From: JAGDVO01 sp964590075 [NCBI: uncultured Aquificales bacterium] | GTDB taxonomy: Bacteria; Thermosulfidibacterota; Thermosulfidibacteria; Thermosulfidibacterales | NCBI GenBank assembly: GCA_964590075.1 | Contig: CAZPXS010000003.1 | Span: 1 to 64,000 of the forward strand | Length of the DNA: 64,000 nt | Direction of reading: 5' to 3' | In this document: piece after piece, positions 10,170 through 21,219 of the stretch | Position numbering within the stretch: position 1 is the first letter of the stretch | Layout of the letters: each line of letters begins with the position of its first letter | Notes under the pieces: generated by a model | Databases searched by the model: none | What the model saw: the letters and a program-made list of their open reading frames with translations, nothing else | Told to the model about the DNA's origin: nothing | Program-made: the position numbers and the translations under genes

Positions 10170-11927
10170 ATGAAACTTAAGGGTTACGAGATATTCTGGG
10201 AGTCGCTTATAAAGGAGGGGGTTGAGGTAGTTTTTGGTTTACCAGGTGGAGCTGTTATAAGTATCTACCATGCCTATGCCAAATATAGAGACAGGATAAA
10301 ACACATACTCGTCAGACATGAACAGGCTGCTGTACATGCTGCGGATGGATACGCGAGAAGTACCGGTAAACCAGGAGTTGTTCTTGTTACAAGTGGTCCA
10401 GGTGCGACAAACACCGTCACAGGTATAGCTACGAGTTACATGGATTCATCCCCGGTTGTCGTCTTTACTGGGCAGGTTCCAACAAGCCTGATAGGTATGG
10501 ACGCCTTCCAGGAGGCTGATATTGTCGGGATCACAAGGCCCTGTACAAAGCATAACTACATAGTGAAGAGTACGGAAGAACTTGCTAAGACCATAAAGGA
10601 AGCTTTCTATATAGCTAAAACAGGAAGACCAGGCCCAGTATTAGTTGATATACCGAGGGATGTTTCCACAGGAGAGGCAGAGTTTGAGTATCCCGAGACT
10701 GTCTATATAAGAAGCTACAACCCGAACATTAAGGGGCATCCCTATCAGGTTAAGAAGGCTGTAGATGCTATATTTAACGCTAAAAGGCCGGTTATATACG
10801 CAGGTGGCGGTATAAACTGGTCCAATGCCTTTGATGAGTTAAGGGAGCTTGCTGAACTAACGAGGATTCCGGTAACTCTTACACTTATGGGGCTCGGAGC
10901 TTTCCCTGGAGATCATGAGTTATTTCTCGGTATGTTAGGTATGCACGGGACCTATGCTGCCAATATGGCGGTTACTGAGTGTGATCTTCTTATCGCAATA
11001 GGTGCAAGGTTTGACGATAGAGTTACCGGTAAGGTAGAGGACTTTGCCAGGGATGCGATTAAAATTCACATAGATATAGACCCTGCTTCGATAAGTAAGA
11101 ACGTTATTGTTGACATACCGATAGTCGGAGATGCAAAGGTTGTCTTGAGACAGATCTTAGAGGAAATAAAAGAGAGGGGAGAGACAAACTGGTACGATAA
11201 ACACAAAGAATGGCTCGAAAGGATAGAATCCTGGAAGAGGAAACATCCTCTCACATACGAGAATAGCGATGATGTTATAAAGCCTCAGTACGTTATGGAA
11301 GTCATAAGTAAAATAACAAATGGTAACGCCTATATATGTACCGATGTTGGTCAACACCAGATGTGGGCTGCCCAGTTCATAGTCCACAAGTACCCGAGAC
11401 ACTTCATAACCAGTGGTGGTCTGGGAACCATGGGATTTGGTTTCCCCGCTGCCATCGGTGTTCAGGTTGCACATCCAGATGACCTCGTTATAGACATAGC
11501 TGGAGATGGAAGTATCCAGATGAACATACAGGAACTTGCAACAGTAAAACAGTACAAACTGCCGGTTAAGGTAGTGATCATAAACAACGGGTATCTCGGT
11601 ATGGTTAGACAGTGGCAGGAATTGTTCTTCGACAGAGTATACTCGGAAACCGATATTTCCATACAACCCGATTTTGTGAAGTTAGCGGAAGCCTATGGAA
11701 TTAGAGGATTTAGAGCGACAAAACCAAAGGAGCTGGAGAGTGTGCTTATTGAAGCCTTTGAACATAAGGGTCCAGCGGTGATAGATGTTCATGTTGATAG
11801 GGAAGAGAACGTTTTACCTATGGTACCGGCAGGTGGCAGTATAAGGAACATGATACTCGCACCACCAAAGACGAAAGAAGAGGACGAGGAAATTAAGAGG
11901 GTAAAACCACTCGACTTCCCATCCTGA
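10170..11927 (+). CDS. ilvB: Acetolactate synthase, large (catalytic) subunit
   Basis: 585 residues. A thiamine-diphosphate enzyme condensing pyruvate with pyruvate or 2-oxobutyrate. Domains in order: N-terminal PYR domain with the cofactor-activating Glu in [16 protein letters not shown], central FAD-binding domain, and C-terminal PP domain with the Mg/ThDP motif GDGSIQMN...[12 protein letters not shown]. It starts two bases after ilvD and is followed by the ACT-domain regulatory subunit, which separates it from stand-alone catabolic AlsS. Confidence 0.95.
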   Translation: MKLKGYEIFWESLIKEGVEVVFGLPGGAVISIYHAYAKYRDRIKHILVRHEQAAVHAADGYARSTGKPGVVLVTSGPGATNTVTGIATSYMDSSPVVVFTGQVPTSLIGMDAFQEADIVGITRPCTKHNYIVKSTEELAKTIKEAFYIAKTGRPGPVLVDIPRDVSTGEAEFEYPETVYIRSYNPNIKGHPYQVKKAVDAIFNAKRPVIYAGGGINWSNAFDELRELAELTRIPVTLTLMGLGAFPGDHELFLGMLGMHGTYAANMAVTECDLLIAIGARFDDRVTGKVEDFARDAIKIHIDIDPASISKNVIVDIPIVGDAKVVLRQILEEIKERGETNWYDKHKEWLERIESWKRKHPLTYENSDDVIKPQYVMEVISKITNGNAYICTDVGQHQMWAAQFIVHKYPRHFITSGGLGTMGFGFPAAIGVQVAHPDDLVIDIAGDGSIQMNIQELATVKQYKLPVKVVIINNGYLGMVRQWQELFFDRVYSETDISIQPDFVKLAEAYGIRGFRATKPKELESVLIEAFEHKGPAVIDVHVDREENVLPMVPAGGSIRNMILAPPKTKEEDEEIKRVKPLDFPS

Positions 11928-11937
11928 AGGAGGGGTT

Positions 11938-12453
11938 ATGAAAGAGGAGAAGAGTAAACATATAATAGCACTTCTCGTTGAAAATAAGCCTGGTGTTTTG
12001 GCAAGAATAGCAGGTTTATTCAGTGCTAAGAATTACAACATACTATCCCTAACCGTTGGGGAAACTACGGATCCCGAAGTATCTAGGATGACGATAGTAA
12101 CCGAAGGACATCCACTCATAATAGAGCAGATAGTTAAGCAGTTGAGGAGATTGATAGATGTTATAAAGGTAGTGGATTTAACCGAATCTGGCGAAAAGTA
12201 TGTGGAAAGAGAACTGGTACTGGTTAAGGTGAACGCAAAAGGTGAGGCAAGGGCCGAGGCTATGAGAATAGCCCAGATATTCCGTGGTAATATAGTGGAC
12301 GTTAGTCCAGACACTATGACCATTGAGTTTACTGGAAACGAGGAAAAGATAGACGCTGCAATTAACTTACTTAAGGAATGCGGTATAAGAGAGTTGGCCC
12401 GTACGGGTAAAGTTGCAATGTTGAGAGGTACCAAGAGTTTAAAAATCTCTTAG
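11938..12453 (+). CDS. ilvN: Acetolactate synthase, small regulatory subunit
   Basis: 171 residues: an N-terminal ACT domain ([21 protein letters not shown]) and the ALS small-subunit C-terminal domain ([10 protein letters not shown]...[14 protein letters not shown]). In this family the ACT dimer binds valine and confers feedback inhibition on IlvB. It starts 10 bases after ilvB with a GAAGGAGGGG ribosome site. By length it matches the IlvH-type small subunit. Naming it ilvN or ilvH is a convention choice. Confidence 0.93.
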   Translation: MKEEKSKHIIALLVENKPGVLARIAGLFSAKNYNILSLTVGETTDPEVSRMTIVTEGHPLIIEQIVKQLRRLIDVIKVVDLTESGEKYVERELVLVKVNAKGEARAEAMRIAQIFRGNIVDVSPDTMTIEFTGNEEKIDAAINLLKECGIRELARTGKVAMLRGTKSLKIS

Positions 12454-14062
<1,609 letters not shown>

Positions 14063-14066
<4 letters not shown>

Positions 14067-14788
14067 GGTTGTATCTTTTACCAAATATACTTACAGCTGG
14101 GAATATGTTCTTTGGTTTCTACTCTATTATAAATTCACTTAGCGGGGATTTTGAAAAGGCAGTATGGTCTTTATTTGTGGCCATGGTTATGGATATGCTC
14201 GATGGTAAGGTAGCGAGAGTTACAAAAACAACGAGTGACTTTGGTTTAGAGTTCGATTCCCTCTCTGATCTAGTTTCCTTTGGAGTTGCACCTGCCATCC
14301 TTGCCTATACATGGCAACTCTCTAGTTTTGGAAAGATAGGGATAGCGGTATCATTTATGCTAGCGGTATCTACAGCCATAAGGTTAGCTCGATTCAACAT
14401 ACTTGCTCAGAAAGGTCTAACCAAGGATTTTGTAGGTCTACCGAGTCCGGCAAGTTGTGCTTTAATAGCCTCATTCTACCTTTTTGTGGATCACTACTCA
14501 CTCAACTACGGATTACTTCCATATGTATTACTAGCTTTAGTTATAACGGCTGGAATTCTGATGGTTAGTGGTTTTAGGTATAAGAGCTTAAAAAGTGAGT
14601 TTTCCCATGAAGTTCCCTTTAAGGCTCTTGTTACTGCTGTACTCATCATAGTTGCCGTAGTATCCAATCCATACCTTATGCTTTTCCTACTATTTTTGGG
14701 ATATGCCCTGAGTGGTCCTGTAAGTAAATTACTAGCTACGATAAAGGGTTTAGAAAAAGAAAAAGAGGAAGAAAGAGTTGGGCTTTAA
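14063..14788 (+). CDS. pssA: CDP-diacylglycerol--serine O-phosphatidyltransferase
   Basis: 241 residues, polytopic (about seven membrane helices). The CDP-alcohol phosphotransferase motif D-x2-DG-x2-AR-x8-G-x3-D-x3-D is perfect, from DMLDGKVAR to FDSLSD near residues 47-72, and supplies the metal-binding aspartates. It makes phosphatidylserine, the substrate of the preceding psd. The N-terminus [17 protein letters not shown] is typical of PssA type II. The Lys/Glu-rich C-terminal tail ([10 protein letters not shown]) overlaps the start of ychF. Confidence 0.93.
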
Positions 14789-15866
14789 GTGTGGCATAGT
14801 TGGTTTACCAAACGTTGGTAAATCAACCATATTTAACGCCCTGAGTAAATCTAACGTACCAGCCCAAAATTATCCATTCTGTACGATCGAACCCCATGTC
14901 GGTGTAGTTGCAATACCCGATGACAGGTTGGAAGATATAAGAAGGATCTTTAAATCCGAAAAATCGGTTCCCTCCTTTATAGAGTTTGTTGATATTGCTG
15001 GGTTGGTAAAGGGAGCCAGTAAAGGGGAAGGACTCGGTAATAAGTTTCTATCCCACATAAGACCCATGGATGCTATAATCCATGTTGTTAGGTGTTTTAA
15101 AGATCCGAATGTTACCCATGTTGAGGGGGATATAGATCCCATTAGAGATATAGAGATAATAGAGCTTGAGCTTATAATGGCGGATCTTGAGGTAGTGGAG
15201 AGGAACAAGGTAAAGTTAGAAAAAGTTGTTAAATCGGGCGAGACAAAACTGAAGGAAGAGTTAAACGCATTGGTTAAAGCCTATGAAGCACTTGTAAAGG
15301 CTATTCCGCTTAGAAAGGTCAACTTTGAAAAGAAAGAGTTAGAGCTACTTAAACCCTATCAGTTAATAACTCTAAAACCTGTCATATACGTTGCGAATAC
15401 CACTGAAGATGAACTTGATAGCCAATATGTAAGTAAGGTCAAGGAGTATGCGGAGAAAGAAAATAGTGAAGTTATAGTTATGTGTGGAAGGCTTGAGATG
15501 GAACTAGCCGATCTTAAAGAGGAGGAAAAGAGGGAGTTTTTGACAAGCTTAGGTTTAAAGGAGAGTGGTCTTGATTCCCTTATCAAGGCGGGATATAGGA
15601 TACTTGATCTTGTAACATTCTTCACAGCAAATGAAAGGGAAACGAGGGCATGGAGTGTAAAGAGAGGAACAACCGTATATGAAGCAAGTGGAAAGATCCA
15701 TACGGATATGCAAAAGGGATTTATAAAGGCGGAAGTCATTAATTACGATGAACTTGTCAAAATAGGATCGATCCAGAAGGCTAAAGATCTAGGGATAGTC
15801 AGAATAGAGGGAAGGGATTACGTAGTGGAGGAAGGTGATATAATTTACATAAGGTTCAAAGCTTAA
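14778..15866 (+). CDS. ychF: Redox/ribosome-associated ATPase YchF (Obg family)
   Basis: 362 residues. The G domain shows the P-loop GLPNVGKST at residues 8-16 followed by [14 protein letters not shown] and [10 protein letters not shown]. The base-specificity region is non-canonical, as in YchF, which hydrolyses ATP rather than GTP. A coiled-coil insertion (residues about 115-200) and the C-terminal TGS domain ([19 protein letters not shown]...) are in place. It uses a TTG start at 14778 that overlaps the end of pssA by 11 bases, with AGAGGAAGA upstream. The family associates with the ribosome and modulates stress responses. Confidence 0.94.
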   Translation: MGFKCGIVGLPNVGKSTIFNALSKSNVPAQNYPFCTIEPHVGVVAIPDDRLEDIRRIFKSEKSVPSFIEFVDIAGLVKGASKGEGLGNKFLSHIRPMDAIIHVVRCFKDPNVTHVEGDIDPIRDIEIIELELIMADLEVVERNKVKLEKVVKSGETKLKEELNALVKAYEALVKAIPLRKVNFEKKELELLKPYQLITLKPVIYVANTTEDELDSQYVSKVKEYAEKENSEVIVMCGRLEMELADLKEEEKREFLTSLGLKESGLDSLIKAGYRILDLVTFFTANERETRAWSVKRGTTVYEASGKIHTDMQKGFIKAEVINYDELVKIGSIQKAKDLGIVRIEGRDYVVEEGDIIYIRFKA

Positions 15867-15890
15867 ATCTATGAAGGAGGGAAATAATAG

Positions 15891-17102
15891 ATGGATATAT
15901 TTGAAAAATGTTTTAATTTTAGAGATCATGAGATTGTTAAGTCCCAGGGTATATACCCCTACTTTAGGCCCTTATGCACGAGCCAGAGTCCGATAGTTGA
16001 AATGAACGGCAGAAAAATGGTTATGCTGGGTTCTAACAACTATCTCGGTCTAACCGATGACCCCCGTGTAAAGGAAGCAGCCAAAAAGGCCATAGACAAG
16101 TATGGAACAGGTTGCGCAGGCTCCAGATTCCTAAATGGTACGATAGACTTACATTATCAACTAGAAGAGGAACTCGCCGAATTTGTTGGTAAGGAAGCGG
16201 TACTCGTTTATAGTACAGGTTTTCAGACGAATCTGGGAATAATATCCACCATAGTCGGTGCAAACGATGTAGTGATCCTTGATAAATCGGATCATGCGAG
16301 CATCTTTGAAGGTTGCATGTTATCGCTTGGCTGGAGTGTGTATCTCGGTGAAGGTGATGTAAGGGTAGAGAGGTTTAGGCACAACGACGTTAAACATTTA
16401 GCAAAGGTTCTGAACGATTTGGGAGATAACTGTGGTAAGTTGATCATAGTTGATGGAGTATACAGTATGGAAGGGGATATAGCCCCGCTACCGGAGATAA
16501 TTGAGGTAGCTAAAAAATACGGTGCAAGGGTTATGGTAGACGATGCCCATGGTATAGGAGTTTTAGGAAGAACTGGTGCTGGTACCGCCGAGCACTTCGG
16601 GCTCACAGAGGAAACGGATATCATAATGGGGACGTTTAGTAAGAGTTTCGCTTCCCTTGGGGGATTCGTAGCCTCAAAGAGGGAGGTCATAGAGTACCTA
16701 AGGCATAAGTCTAGACCTCTTATCTTCAGCGCAAGTATATCACCACCCAATACCGCAGCAGCTCTAACGGCTCTAAGGATAATGAAATCGGAACCGGAAA
16801 GAAGGGAAAAACTATGGGCCAACGCAAGAAGGCTACAGGATGGCCTAAGAAGCTATGGACTCAATATCGGTAACACTCAGACACCGATCGTGCCTGTCTA
16901 CATAGGTAACGATCTTCTGACCTTTAAGATATGCATAGAGTTACAGGAGGAGGGGGTGTTTGTAAATCCGGTTATACCTCCCGGGGTTCCACAGGGTAAA
17001 TCTCTACTAAGGTTATCGGTTATGGCTACCCACGAGTTTGAACATATAGATTTCGCTATAGAGAAGATAGTGAAAGTTACGAAGAAGTACGGAATAGTTT
17101 GA
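15891..17102 (+). CDS. Serine palmitoyltransferase-like alpha-oxoamine synthase (PLP)
   Basis: 403 residues of the alpha-oxoamine synthase family (Kbl, BioF, HemA, Spt). The PLP lysine is K251 in [12 protein letters not shown], and [12 protein letters not shown] holds the cofactor Asp and His. The N-terminal YPYFRPL, the [11 protein letters not shown] stretch and the C-terminal [13 protein letters not shown]...RLSVMATHE resemble bacterial serine palmitoyltransferases more than Kbl or BioF; this is from memory of those families. The reaction would be serine plus acyl-CoA to 3-ketosphinganine. No tdh or bio genes are adjacent, which also argues against Kbl and BioF. A 371-residue GNAT protein follows 21 bases later and may be a partner. 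8-Amino-7-oxononanoate synthase remains the main alternative. Confidence 0.72.
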   Translation: MDIFEKCFNFRDHEIVKSQGIYPYFRPLCTSQSPIVEMNGRKMVMLGSNNYLGLTDDPRVKEAAKKAIDKYGTGCAGSRFLNGTIDLHYQLEEELAEFVGKEAVLVYSTGFQTNLGIISTIVGANDVVILDKSDHASIFEGCMLSLGWSVYLGEGDVRVERFRHNDVKHLAKVLNDLGDNCGKLIIVDGVYSMEGDIAPLPEIIEVAKKYGARVMVDDAHGIGVLGRTGAGTAEHFGLTEETDIIMGTFSKSFASLGGFVASKREVIEYLRHKSRPLIFSASISPPNTAAALTALRIMKSEPERREKLWANARRLQDGLRSYGLNIGNTQTPIVPVYIGNDLLTFKICIELQEEGVFVNPVIPPGVPQGKSLLRLSVMATHEFEHIDFAIEKIVKVTKKYGIV

Positions 17103-17123
17103 TTAGCTATAGAAGTTGAGAGT

Positions 17124-18239
17124 ATGAAAATAAAGAGGGTAGAGAATAGAAAGGAGCTTATAGAGTTCATAAGAGTTCCGTTTAGGATATACAGGGGAGA
17201 TAAATACTGGGTCCCTCCCTTGGTGGTGGACCAGTTACAGTTACTCGATAAGAAAAAGAATCCCTTTTTCAAGCATGGGGATGCGGAATTCTTCATAGCC
17301 TACGATGAAAGTGGACTACCCGTAGGAAGGATATCAGCGATATACGATAGCTTCTATGAAAAATATAGGAATGAAAGGATAGGGTTATTCGGTTTTTTTG
17401 ATTGCTTTGATGAACCTAAAATCGCGAGTTTACTTTTCGAATCAGCCGAAAGTTGGCTCAAAAGTAAAGGAGTAAAAAAGGTAATAGGCCCCTTTAACTT
17501 ATCCATACATAACGAAGTAGGTGTTCTAATAGATGGATTTGACAAACCTCCCATATTCATGACAAACTACAACAAACCTTACTATGCCGATTTAATAGAA
17601 GGATTAGGTTATAAAAAGGAAAAGGATCTATTTGCCTACTGGATGGATGTTTACGATAGAAGCCACGAGAGACTGTTTAGACTGGCCGAGAGAGTTCTAA
17701 AGGGAACAAAGTATACCATCAGAAAAGTCAGAATCAGAGATTTCGACAGAGAAATAAGGAACTTTATAAAAATCTACAACAGTGCCTGGGAGGAAAACTG
17801 GGGTTTTGTTCCAATAACAGATGAAGAGGCACAGTTCATGGCTAAAAGAATAAAACCACTTGTGGATGAGGATTTGGTAGCCTTTGCGGAGTATAACGGT
17901 GAGGTGGTTGGTGCCATTTTAGCCATCGCCGATTATAATTTTGTTTTTAAGAGAATGGGCGGTTCGTTATTCCCCTTCGGTATAATAAAATTTTTCCTCT
18001 ATAAGAGGCATATACCCTGGGCTAGAGTTATGGCCCTCGGAGTTTTAAAGGAACATAGAAATAGAGGTATAGAGAGTGCACTGATAGCCTTCGTTCTCAG
18101 AAATGGCTTAAAGAAGGGATTTTATTCAGCTGAGATGTCCTGGACATTGGAGGACAATAGGGCTGTAAATTCACTTATAGAAAAGTTCGGTGGTAATAGG
18201 TATAAGACCTTTAGGATATACGGCAAAGAAATCTCCTAA
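17124..18239 (+). CDS. GNAT-superfamily acyltransferase, function unknown
   Basis: 371 residues. The N-terminal half has the motif FRIYRGDKYWVPPL and an acceptor-type segment GPFNLSIHNEVGVLIDGF. The C-terminal half has a GNAT core with an acyl-CoA loop (LKEHRNRGIESALI near 310) and EMSWTLEDNRAVNSLIEKFGG. It is a recognisable conserved family but I know no assigned activity. It is co-directional with, and probably co-transcribed with, the Spt-like enzyme. A GNAT-type N-acyltransferase next to Spt would fit N-acylation of a sphingoid base (inference). No signal peptide or clear membrane helix is evident. Confidence 0.65.
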   Translation: MKIKRVENRKELIEFIRVPFRIYRGDKYWVPPLVVDQLQLLDKKKNPFFKHGDAEFFIAYDESGLPVGRISAIYDSFYEKYRNERIGLFGFFDCFDEPKIASLLFESAESWLKSKGVKKVIGPFNLSIHNEVGVLIDGFDKPPIFMTNYNKPYYADLIEGLGYKKEKDLFAYWMDVYDRSHERLFRLAERVLKGTKYTIRKVRIRDFDREIRNFIKIYNSAWEENWGFVPITDEEAQFMAKRIKPLVDEDLVAFAEYNGEVVGAILAIADYNFVFKRMGGSLFPFGIIKFFLYKRHIPWARVMALGVLKEHRNRGIESALIAFVLRNGLKKGFYSAEMSWTLEDNRAVNSLIEKFGGNRYKTFRIYGKEIS

Positions 18240-18266
18240 ATTAGAAATAGACAGAGGGGAGGTAGG

Positions 18267-19193
18267 ATGGATAAGAGGGAATGGGAACTTGTGATAATAG
18301 GTGCTGGCCCTGCCGGTTTAACTGCGGGGATATACGCGGCAAGGGCTAAGATAGATGCGGTTATAGTTGAAAGATTCGCCCCGGGTGGACAGATTGCTTT
18401 AAGTGATTGGGTTGAAAACTACCCTGGTTTTGAGAACGGTATAAGCGGTATTGAACTCGTTGAGAAGATGAGGAAACAGGTTGAGAGATTGAACGTACCG
18501 ATAGTGAGTGGTGAGGTAAAGGGAATAGAGGAGTACAAGGATAAGAAGGTGATATACATTGACTCGAAGTGGGTAGAGGCAAAGGCGGTTATAATAGCTA
18601 CAGGTACATCTCCAAAGAGGTTACAGGTACCGGGAGAGGATAGGTTCATAGGGAAAGGTGTATCTTTCTGTGCTACATGTGATGCGCCTTTTTACAAAAA
18701 CATGGTTGTCGCGGTTGTGGGAGGGGGAGATACTGCTGTACAGGAAGCTCTTTTCCTATCCAAGTTTGCCTCTAAGGTGTATCTGATACATAGAAGGGAT
18801 AAGCTAAGGGCAACTCCGATACTTGCGGAAAAACTCTTTGCCAATGAAAAAGTAGAAGTTATATGGAATTCGGTGGTTACGGAGATAAGGGGAGGGGAAT
18901 CTGTAGAGGAGATCACAATCAGGGATGTGAAAACGCAGGAAGAAAGAGCATTAAAGGTAAATGGTGTCTTTATATTCATAGGTGTAAGGCCTAACTCCCT
19001 TTTCGTTAAGGATCTACTCGATCTTGACGCAAACGGTTTCATAATAACAAATGAAAACATGGAGACAAACGTACCGGGTATATTCGCAGCCGGGGATGTA
19101 AGAAGAAAACTACTAAGACAGGTAATAACAGCCTGTGCGGATGGTGCAATCGCGGTGTATAGTGCGGAAAACTACCTCGAAAAGTTGAAGTAA
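18267..19193 (+). CDS. trxB: Thioredoxin reductase
   Basis: 308 residues, the low-molecular-weight type. The FAD motif [12 protein letters not shown] is at the N-terminus, the redox-active pair is C135-A-T-C138, and the NAD(P)H motif [12 protein letters not shown] is near residue 154, followed by HRRDKLRA, whose Arg pair suggests NADPH. The C-terminal FAD motif GIFAAGDV is present. It keeps thioredoxin reduced. The ribosome site is GGGAGG. No thioredoxin gene is in the window. Confidence 0.93.
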   Translation: MDKREWELVIIGAGPAGLTAGIYAARAKIDAVIVERFAPGGQIALSDWVENYPGFENGISGIELVEKMRKQVERLNVPIVSGEVKGIEEYKDKKVIYIDSKWVEAKAVIIATGTSPKRLQVPGEDRFIGKGVSFCATCDAPFYKNMVVAVVGGGDTAVQEALFLSKFASKVYLIHRRDKLRATPILAEKLFANEKVEVIWNSVVTEIRGGESVEEITIRDVKTQEERALKVNGVFIFIGVRPNSLFVKDLLDLDANGFIITNENMETNVPGIFAAGDVRRKLLRQVITACADGAIAVYSAENYLEKLK

Positions 19194-19199
19194 TAAACC

Positions 19200-19469
19200 T
19201 TGAGAGTGGATAAATTTTTAAAGGTTGCTAGAATCATAAAAAGAAGGGAACTCGCAAAGGAAGCGTGTGAACTGAAAATGGTAAGGATAAATGGTGTGGA
19301 AGCGAAAGCGGCTAGCAGAGTTAAGGTGGGAGATATCATAGAAGTTGATACTTACCGGTACTACATAAAACTGAGGGTCAACAGGATCCCTCAGGGGAAC
19401 GTATCAAAGAAAGAGGCCAGTGAACTATACGAAGTCTTAGAGGAGAGGAGAAAGGGTTGGCTCGAGTAG
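19200..19469 (+). CDS. rqcP: S4-domain RNA-binding protein, RqcP/HslR-like
   Basis: 89 residues, essentially one S4 domain: RVDKFLKVARIIKRRELAKEACE followed by INGVEAKAASRVKVGDIIEV. The N-terminal pattern KFLKVxRIIKRR matches RqcP (YabO) of the ribosome-associated quality-control pathway, which stabilises P-site tRNA during alanine tailing; the related HslR is the alternative. The start is TTG at 19200; a GTG at 19206 is possible and neither has a strong ribosome site. It overlaps pdxA by 13 bases. The rqcH gene is not in the window, so the symbol is tentative. Confidence 0.7.
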   Translation: MRVDKFLKVARIIKRRELAKEACELKMVRINGVEAKAASRVKVGDIIEVDTYRYYIKLRVNRIPQGNVSKKEASELYEVLEERRKGWLE

Positions 19470-20434
19470 TAATAACTATGGGAGATCCTGCCGGGGTTGG
19501 TCCTGAGATAATCCTTAAATCCGCAAAGGCTGGAATAATAGATTATAAGGAAACCCTCGTAGTTGGAGACTACAATGTATTAAGTTATTATAACGATCTT
19601 TACACACTTGGGGTTAAATTAAACAAGGTTGAGGATATCGACAAACTTAAAGAAGATTCACTAAATATACTAGGTATAACTAACCTCAGATTTAACGAAG
19701 ACTTCAAAATAGGTGAGAATAACGCCTCCTGTGGAGATGCCTCTATAAAATACATAGAAACCGCTGTTAGATTGATACTTGATGGTCACTTTAAAGCTAT
19801 CGTGACAGCTCCTATAAGTAAAAAAGCTCTTCATCTCGCAGGTTACAACTGGCCGGGTCATACGGAATTTATAGCCCATCTTGCGGGTGTAGAGAGATTC
19901 GCCATGATGCTAACTGTGGATAATCTACGGGTTGTACTTGTTACCACACATATAGCCCTAAGGGACGTACCCTACAGAATAAACACCGAAAGCATAGTTG
20001 AGAAGGCAACCTTACTTTATGAGTTCTTGAAGAAGTACCTTTTGATTGAAAAACCGAAAATAGGAATATTGGCCTTAAATCCCCACGGTGGTGAAGGTGG
20101 TAGCTTTGGGGATGAGGAGATAAGAATAATAGAACCGGCTGTAAAAAGATTGTTGGATATGGGGATTGAGGTCGATGGACCCATACCATCGGATGTTGCC
20201 TTTTACCTACACAAACAGGGTAGATACGATGGTATAGTGGCGATGTATCACGATCAGGGATTGATACCCGTAAAATTCCAAGGATTCGATAGAGGTATAA
20301 ATGTAACCTTAGGTCTTCCATTTGTAAGAACATCGCCTGATCATGGTACAGCATTCGACATAGCAGGCAAGAATCTAGCTAACCCCACGAGTTTCATGGA
20401 AGCATATAGGCTTGCCCTCCACCTAACATCTTGA
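19457..20434 (+). CDS. pdxA: 4-hydroxythreonine-4-phosphate dehydrogenase
   Basis: 325 residues. ITMGDPAGVGPEIILK at the N-terminus, TAPISKKALH, the metal-ligand region WPGHTEFIAHL, LNPHGGEGGSFGDEE and AMYHDQGLIPVK are all PdxA hallmarks. The enzyme oxidises 4-phosphohydroxy-L-threonine in the DXP-dependent branch of vitamin B6 synthesis. It starts with TTG at 19457, preceded by AGGAGAGGAGAAAGGG and overlapping the S4 gene. PdxJ and the rest of the route are elsewhere. The degradative PdxA2 paralogue is a weaker option, since no DUF1537 kinase is nearby. Confidence 0.92.
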   Translation: MARVVITMGDPAGVGPEIILKSAKAGIIDYKETLVVGDYNVLSYYNDLYTLGVKLNKVEDIDKLKEDSLNILGITNLRFNEDFKIGENNASCGDASIKYIETAVRLILDGHFKAIVTAPISKKALHLAGYNWPGHTEFIAHLAGVERFAMMLTVDNLRVVLVTTHIALRDVPYRINTESIVEKATLLYEFLKKYLLIEKPKIGILALNPHGGEGGSFGDEEIRIIEPAVKRLLDMGIEVDGPIPSDVAFYLHKQGRYDGIVAMYHDQGLIPVKFQGFDRGINVTLGLPFVRTSPDHGTAFDIAGKNLANPTSFMEAYRLALHLTS

Positions 20435-20451
20435 ATTTTAGGAGAATAAAA

Positions 20452-20488
20452 ATAAAAGCCCCACACCCAACGTTCGGGTATGGGGCTT
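20452..20488 (-). terminator. Rho-independent terminator for the Lys/Glu-repeat gene
   Basis: A 13-bp stem (20456-20468 with 20476-20488) carries a single mismatch. On the plus strand it is C-A, but on minus-strand RNA it becomes a G-U wobble, and only on the minus strand is the stem followed by a U-rich tract (TTTTATTTTTATT). It therefore belongs to the minus-strand gene rather than to pdxA. Confidence 0.75.
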
Positions 20489-20506
20489 GGAGAAGCTAAA
20501 GTTAAA

Positions 20507-20731
20507 TTACTTCTTTTCCTCTTTCTTTTCTTCCTTCTTCTCCTCTTTCTTTTCTTCCTTCTTCTCTGCCTTCTTTGCTGCAGCCTTCTTTACCTTCTTC
20601 TTAGCAGGCTTTGCAGGCTTCTCCGCTGCTGGCTTTGCTTCAGGGGCTGCTGTTGCGTTCTCGCCAGCTGCCAATGCGGCGCTGGTCATTGCAAATGTGG
20701 CTGCTGCGATTAGTGCTAATAACTTCTTCAT
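20507..20731 (-). CDS. Small exported Ala/Lys/Glu-repeat protein
   Basis: 74 residues. A clean Sec signal peptide (MKKLLALIAAATFAMTSAALA) is followed by an Ala/Pro/Lys-rich stretch and a C-terminal tail of consecutive KKEE repeats from about residue 57, encoded by near-perfect 12-base repeats. The mature part is extended and alternates basic and acidic residues. It has its own promoter, a strong AAAGGAGGGTGAGTC ribosome site and a dedicated terminator, so it is a monocistronic and probably well-expressed gene. Function unknown; a periplasmic charged linker or counter-ion role is only a guess. It is visibly richer in GC than its surroundings because of alanine codons. Confidence 0.75.
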   Translation of the reverse strand: MKKLLALIAAATFAMTSAALAAGENATAAPEAKPAAEKPAKPAKKKVKKAAAKKAEKKEEKKEEKKEEKKEEKK

Positions 20732-20769
20732 GACTCACCCTCCTTTGTTTGTGTTTTGTTACTTTTTTC

Positions 20770-20799
20770 AATATATATCCCTAACCGAAACTTAATCAA
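20770..20799 (-). promoter_or_regulatory. Candidate promoter for the Lys/Glu-repeat gene
   Basis: Reading the minus strand, TTGATT (20799-20794) is followed after 16-18 bases by TATATA/TATATT (around 20777-20770). It lies about 40-70 bases upstream of the start codon. Confidence 0.45.
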
Positions 20800-20859
20800 T
20801 ATGGCCACCTTCTTTGATAAAATTTGTAGCATCCTAACCTGTTGTATTAAAATAACTTT

Positions 20860-21150
20860 TTATGTTGATTTTTGTACAGTAGAAAACTCAATAAAAGTGT
20901 AGAACTTATCGGGTGCGATCTGAAAGGTTGCCGATTTCTCATCTTCCTCCACAAGCCTACCGAATATCTGCCTTCTTGACTCGAAATCAAAAAAATTAAT
21001 AACATGAGTTGGTTGTACCTCATACCCTGACAGAGCTTTCTTTTCCTCCTCGCTTAACTCACGCCATCCTAACTGTATACACCTTGATATCTTCTCGTAG
21101 TTCCCAGCCTTTAATTTACACCAGTAATACTTGTTGGGATTAGGCTTCAT
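20860..21150 (-). CDS. Hypothetical cytoplasmic protein
   Basis: 96 residues, not recognised. It is mixed alpha/beta with many aromatics, including YYWCKLKAGNYEKISRCIQLGW at the N-terminus and DKFYTFIEF near the end. It has two cysteines (positions 11 and 24), no signal peptide and no membrane helix. A GAGGAGG ribosome site nine bases ahead of the ATG supports a real gene. It is divergent from rimO and about 130 bases upstream of the repeat-protein gene on the same strand. Confidence 0.55.
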   Translation of the reverse strand: MKPNPNKYYWCKLKAGNYEKISRCIQLGWRELSEEEKKALSGYEVQPTHVINFFDFESRRQIFGRLVEEDEKSATFQIAPDKFYTFIEFSTVQKST

Positions 21151-21219
21151 ACTATTGAACCTCCTCTGTTTTTTAATTATTTTACTCTGGCAAACTATCT
21201 ATTTCAACATAAAAGTGAG

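Noticed and set aside
20456-20488. Terminator for pdxA
   Set aside because: On the plus strand the stem has a C-A mismatch and is followed by GGAGAAGC instead of a T-run; on the minus strand both problems disappear.
20480-20795. Plus-strand ORFs rich in Leu/Phe/Ser opposite the repeat protein
   Set aside because: They are antisense readings of the KKEE and Ala codons, lack ribosome sites and run through the gene's own promoter.
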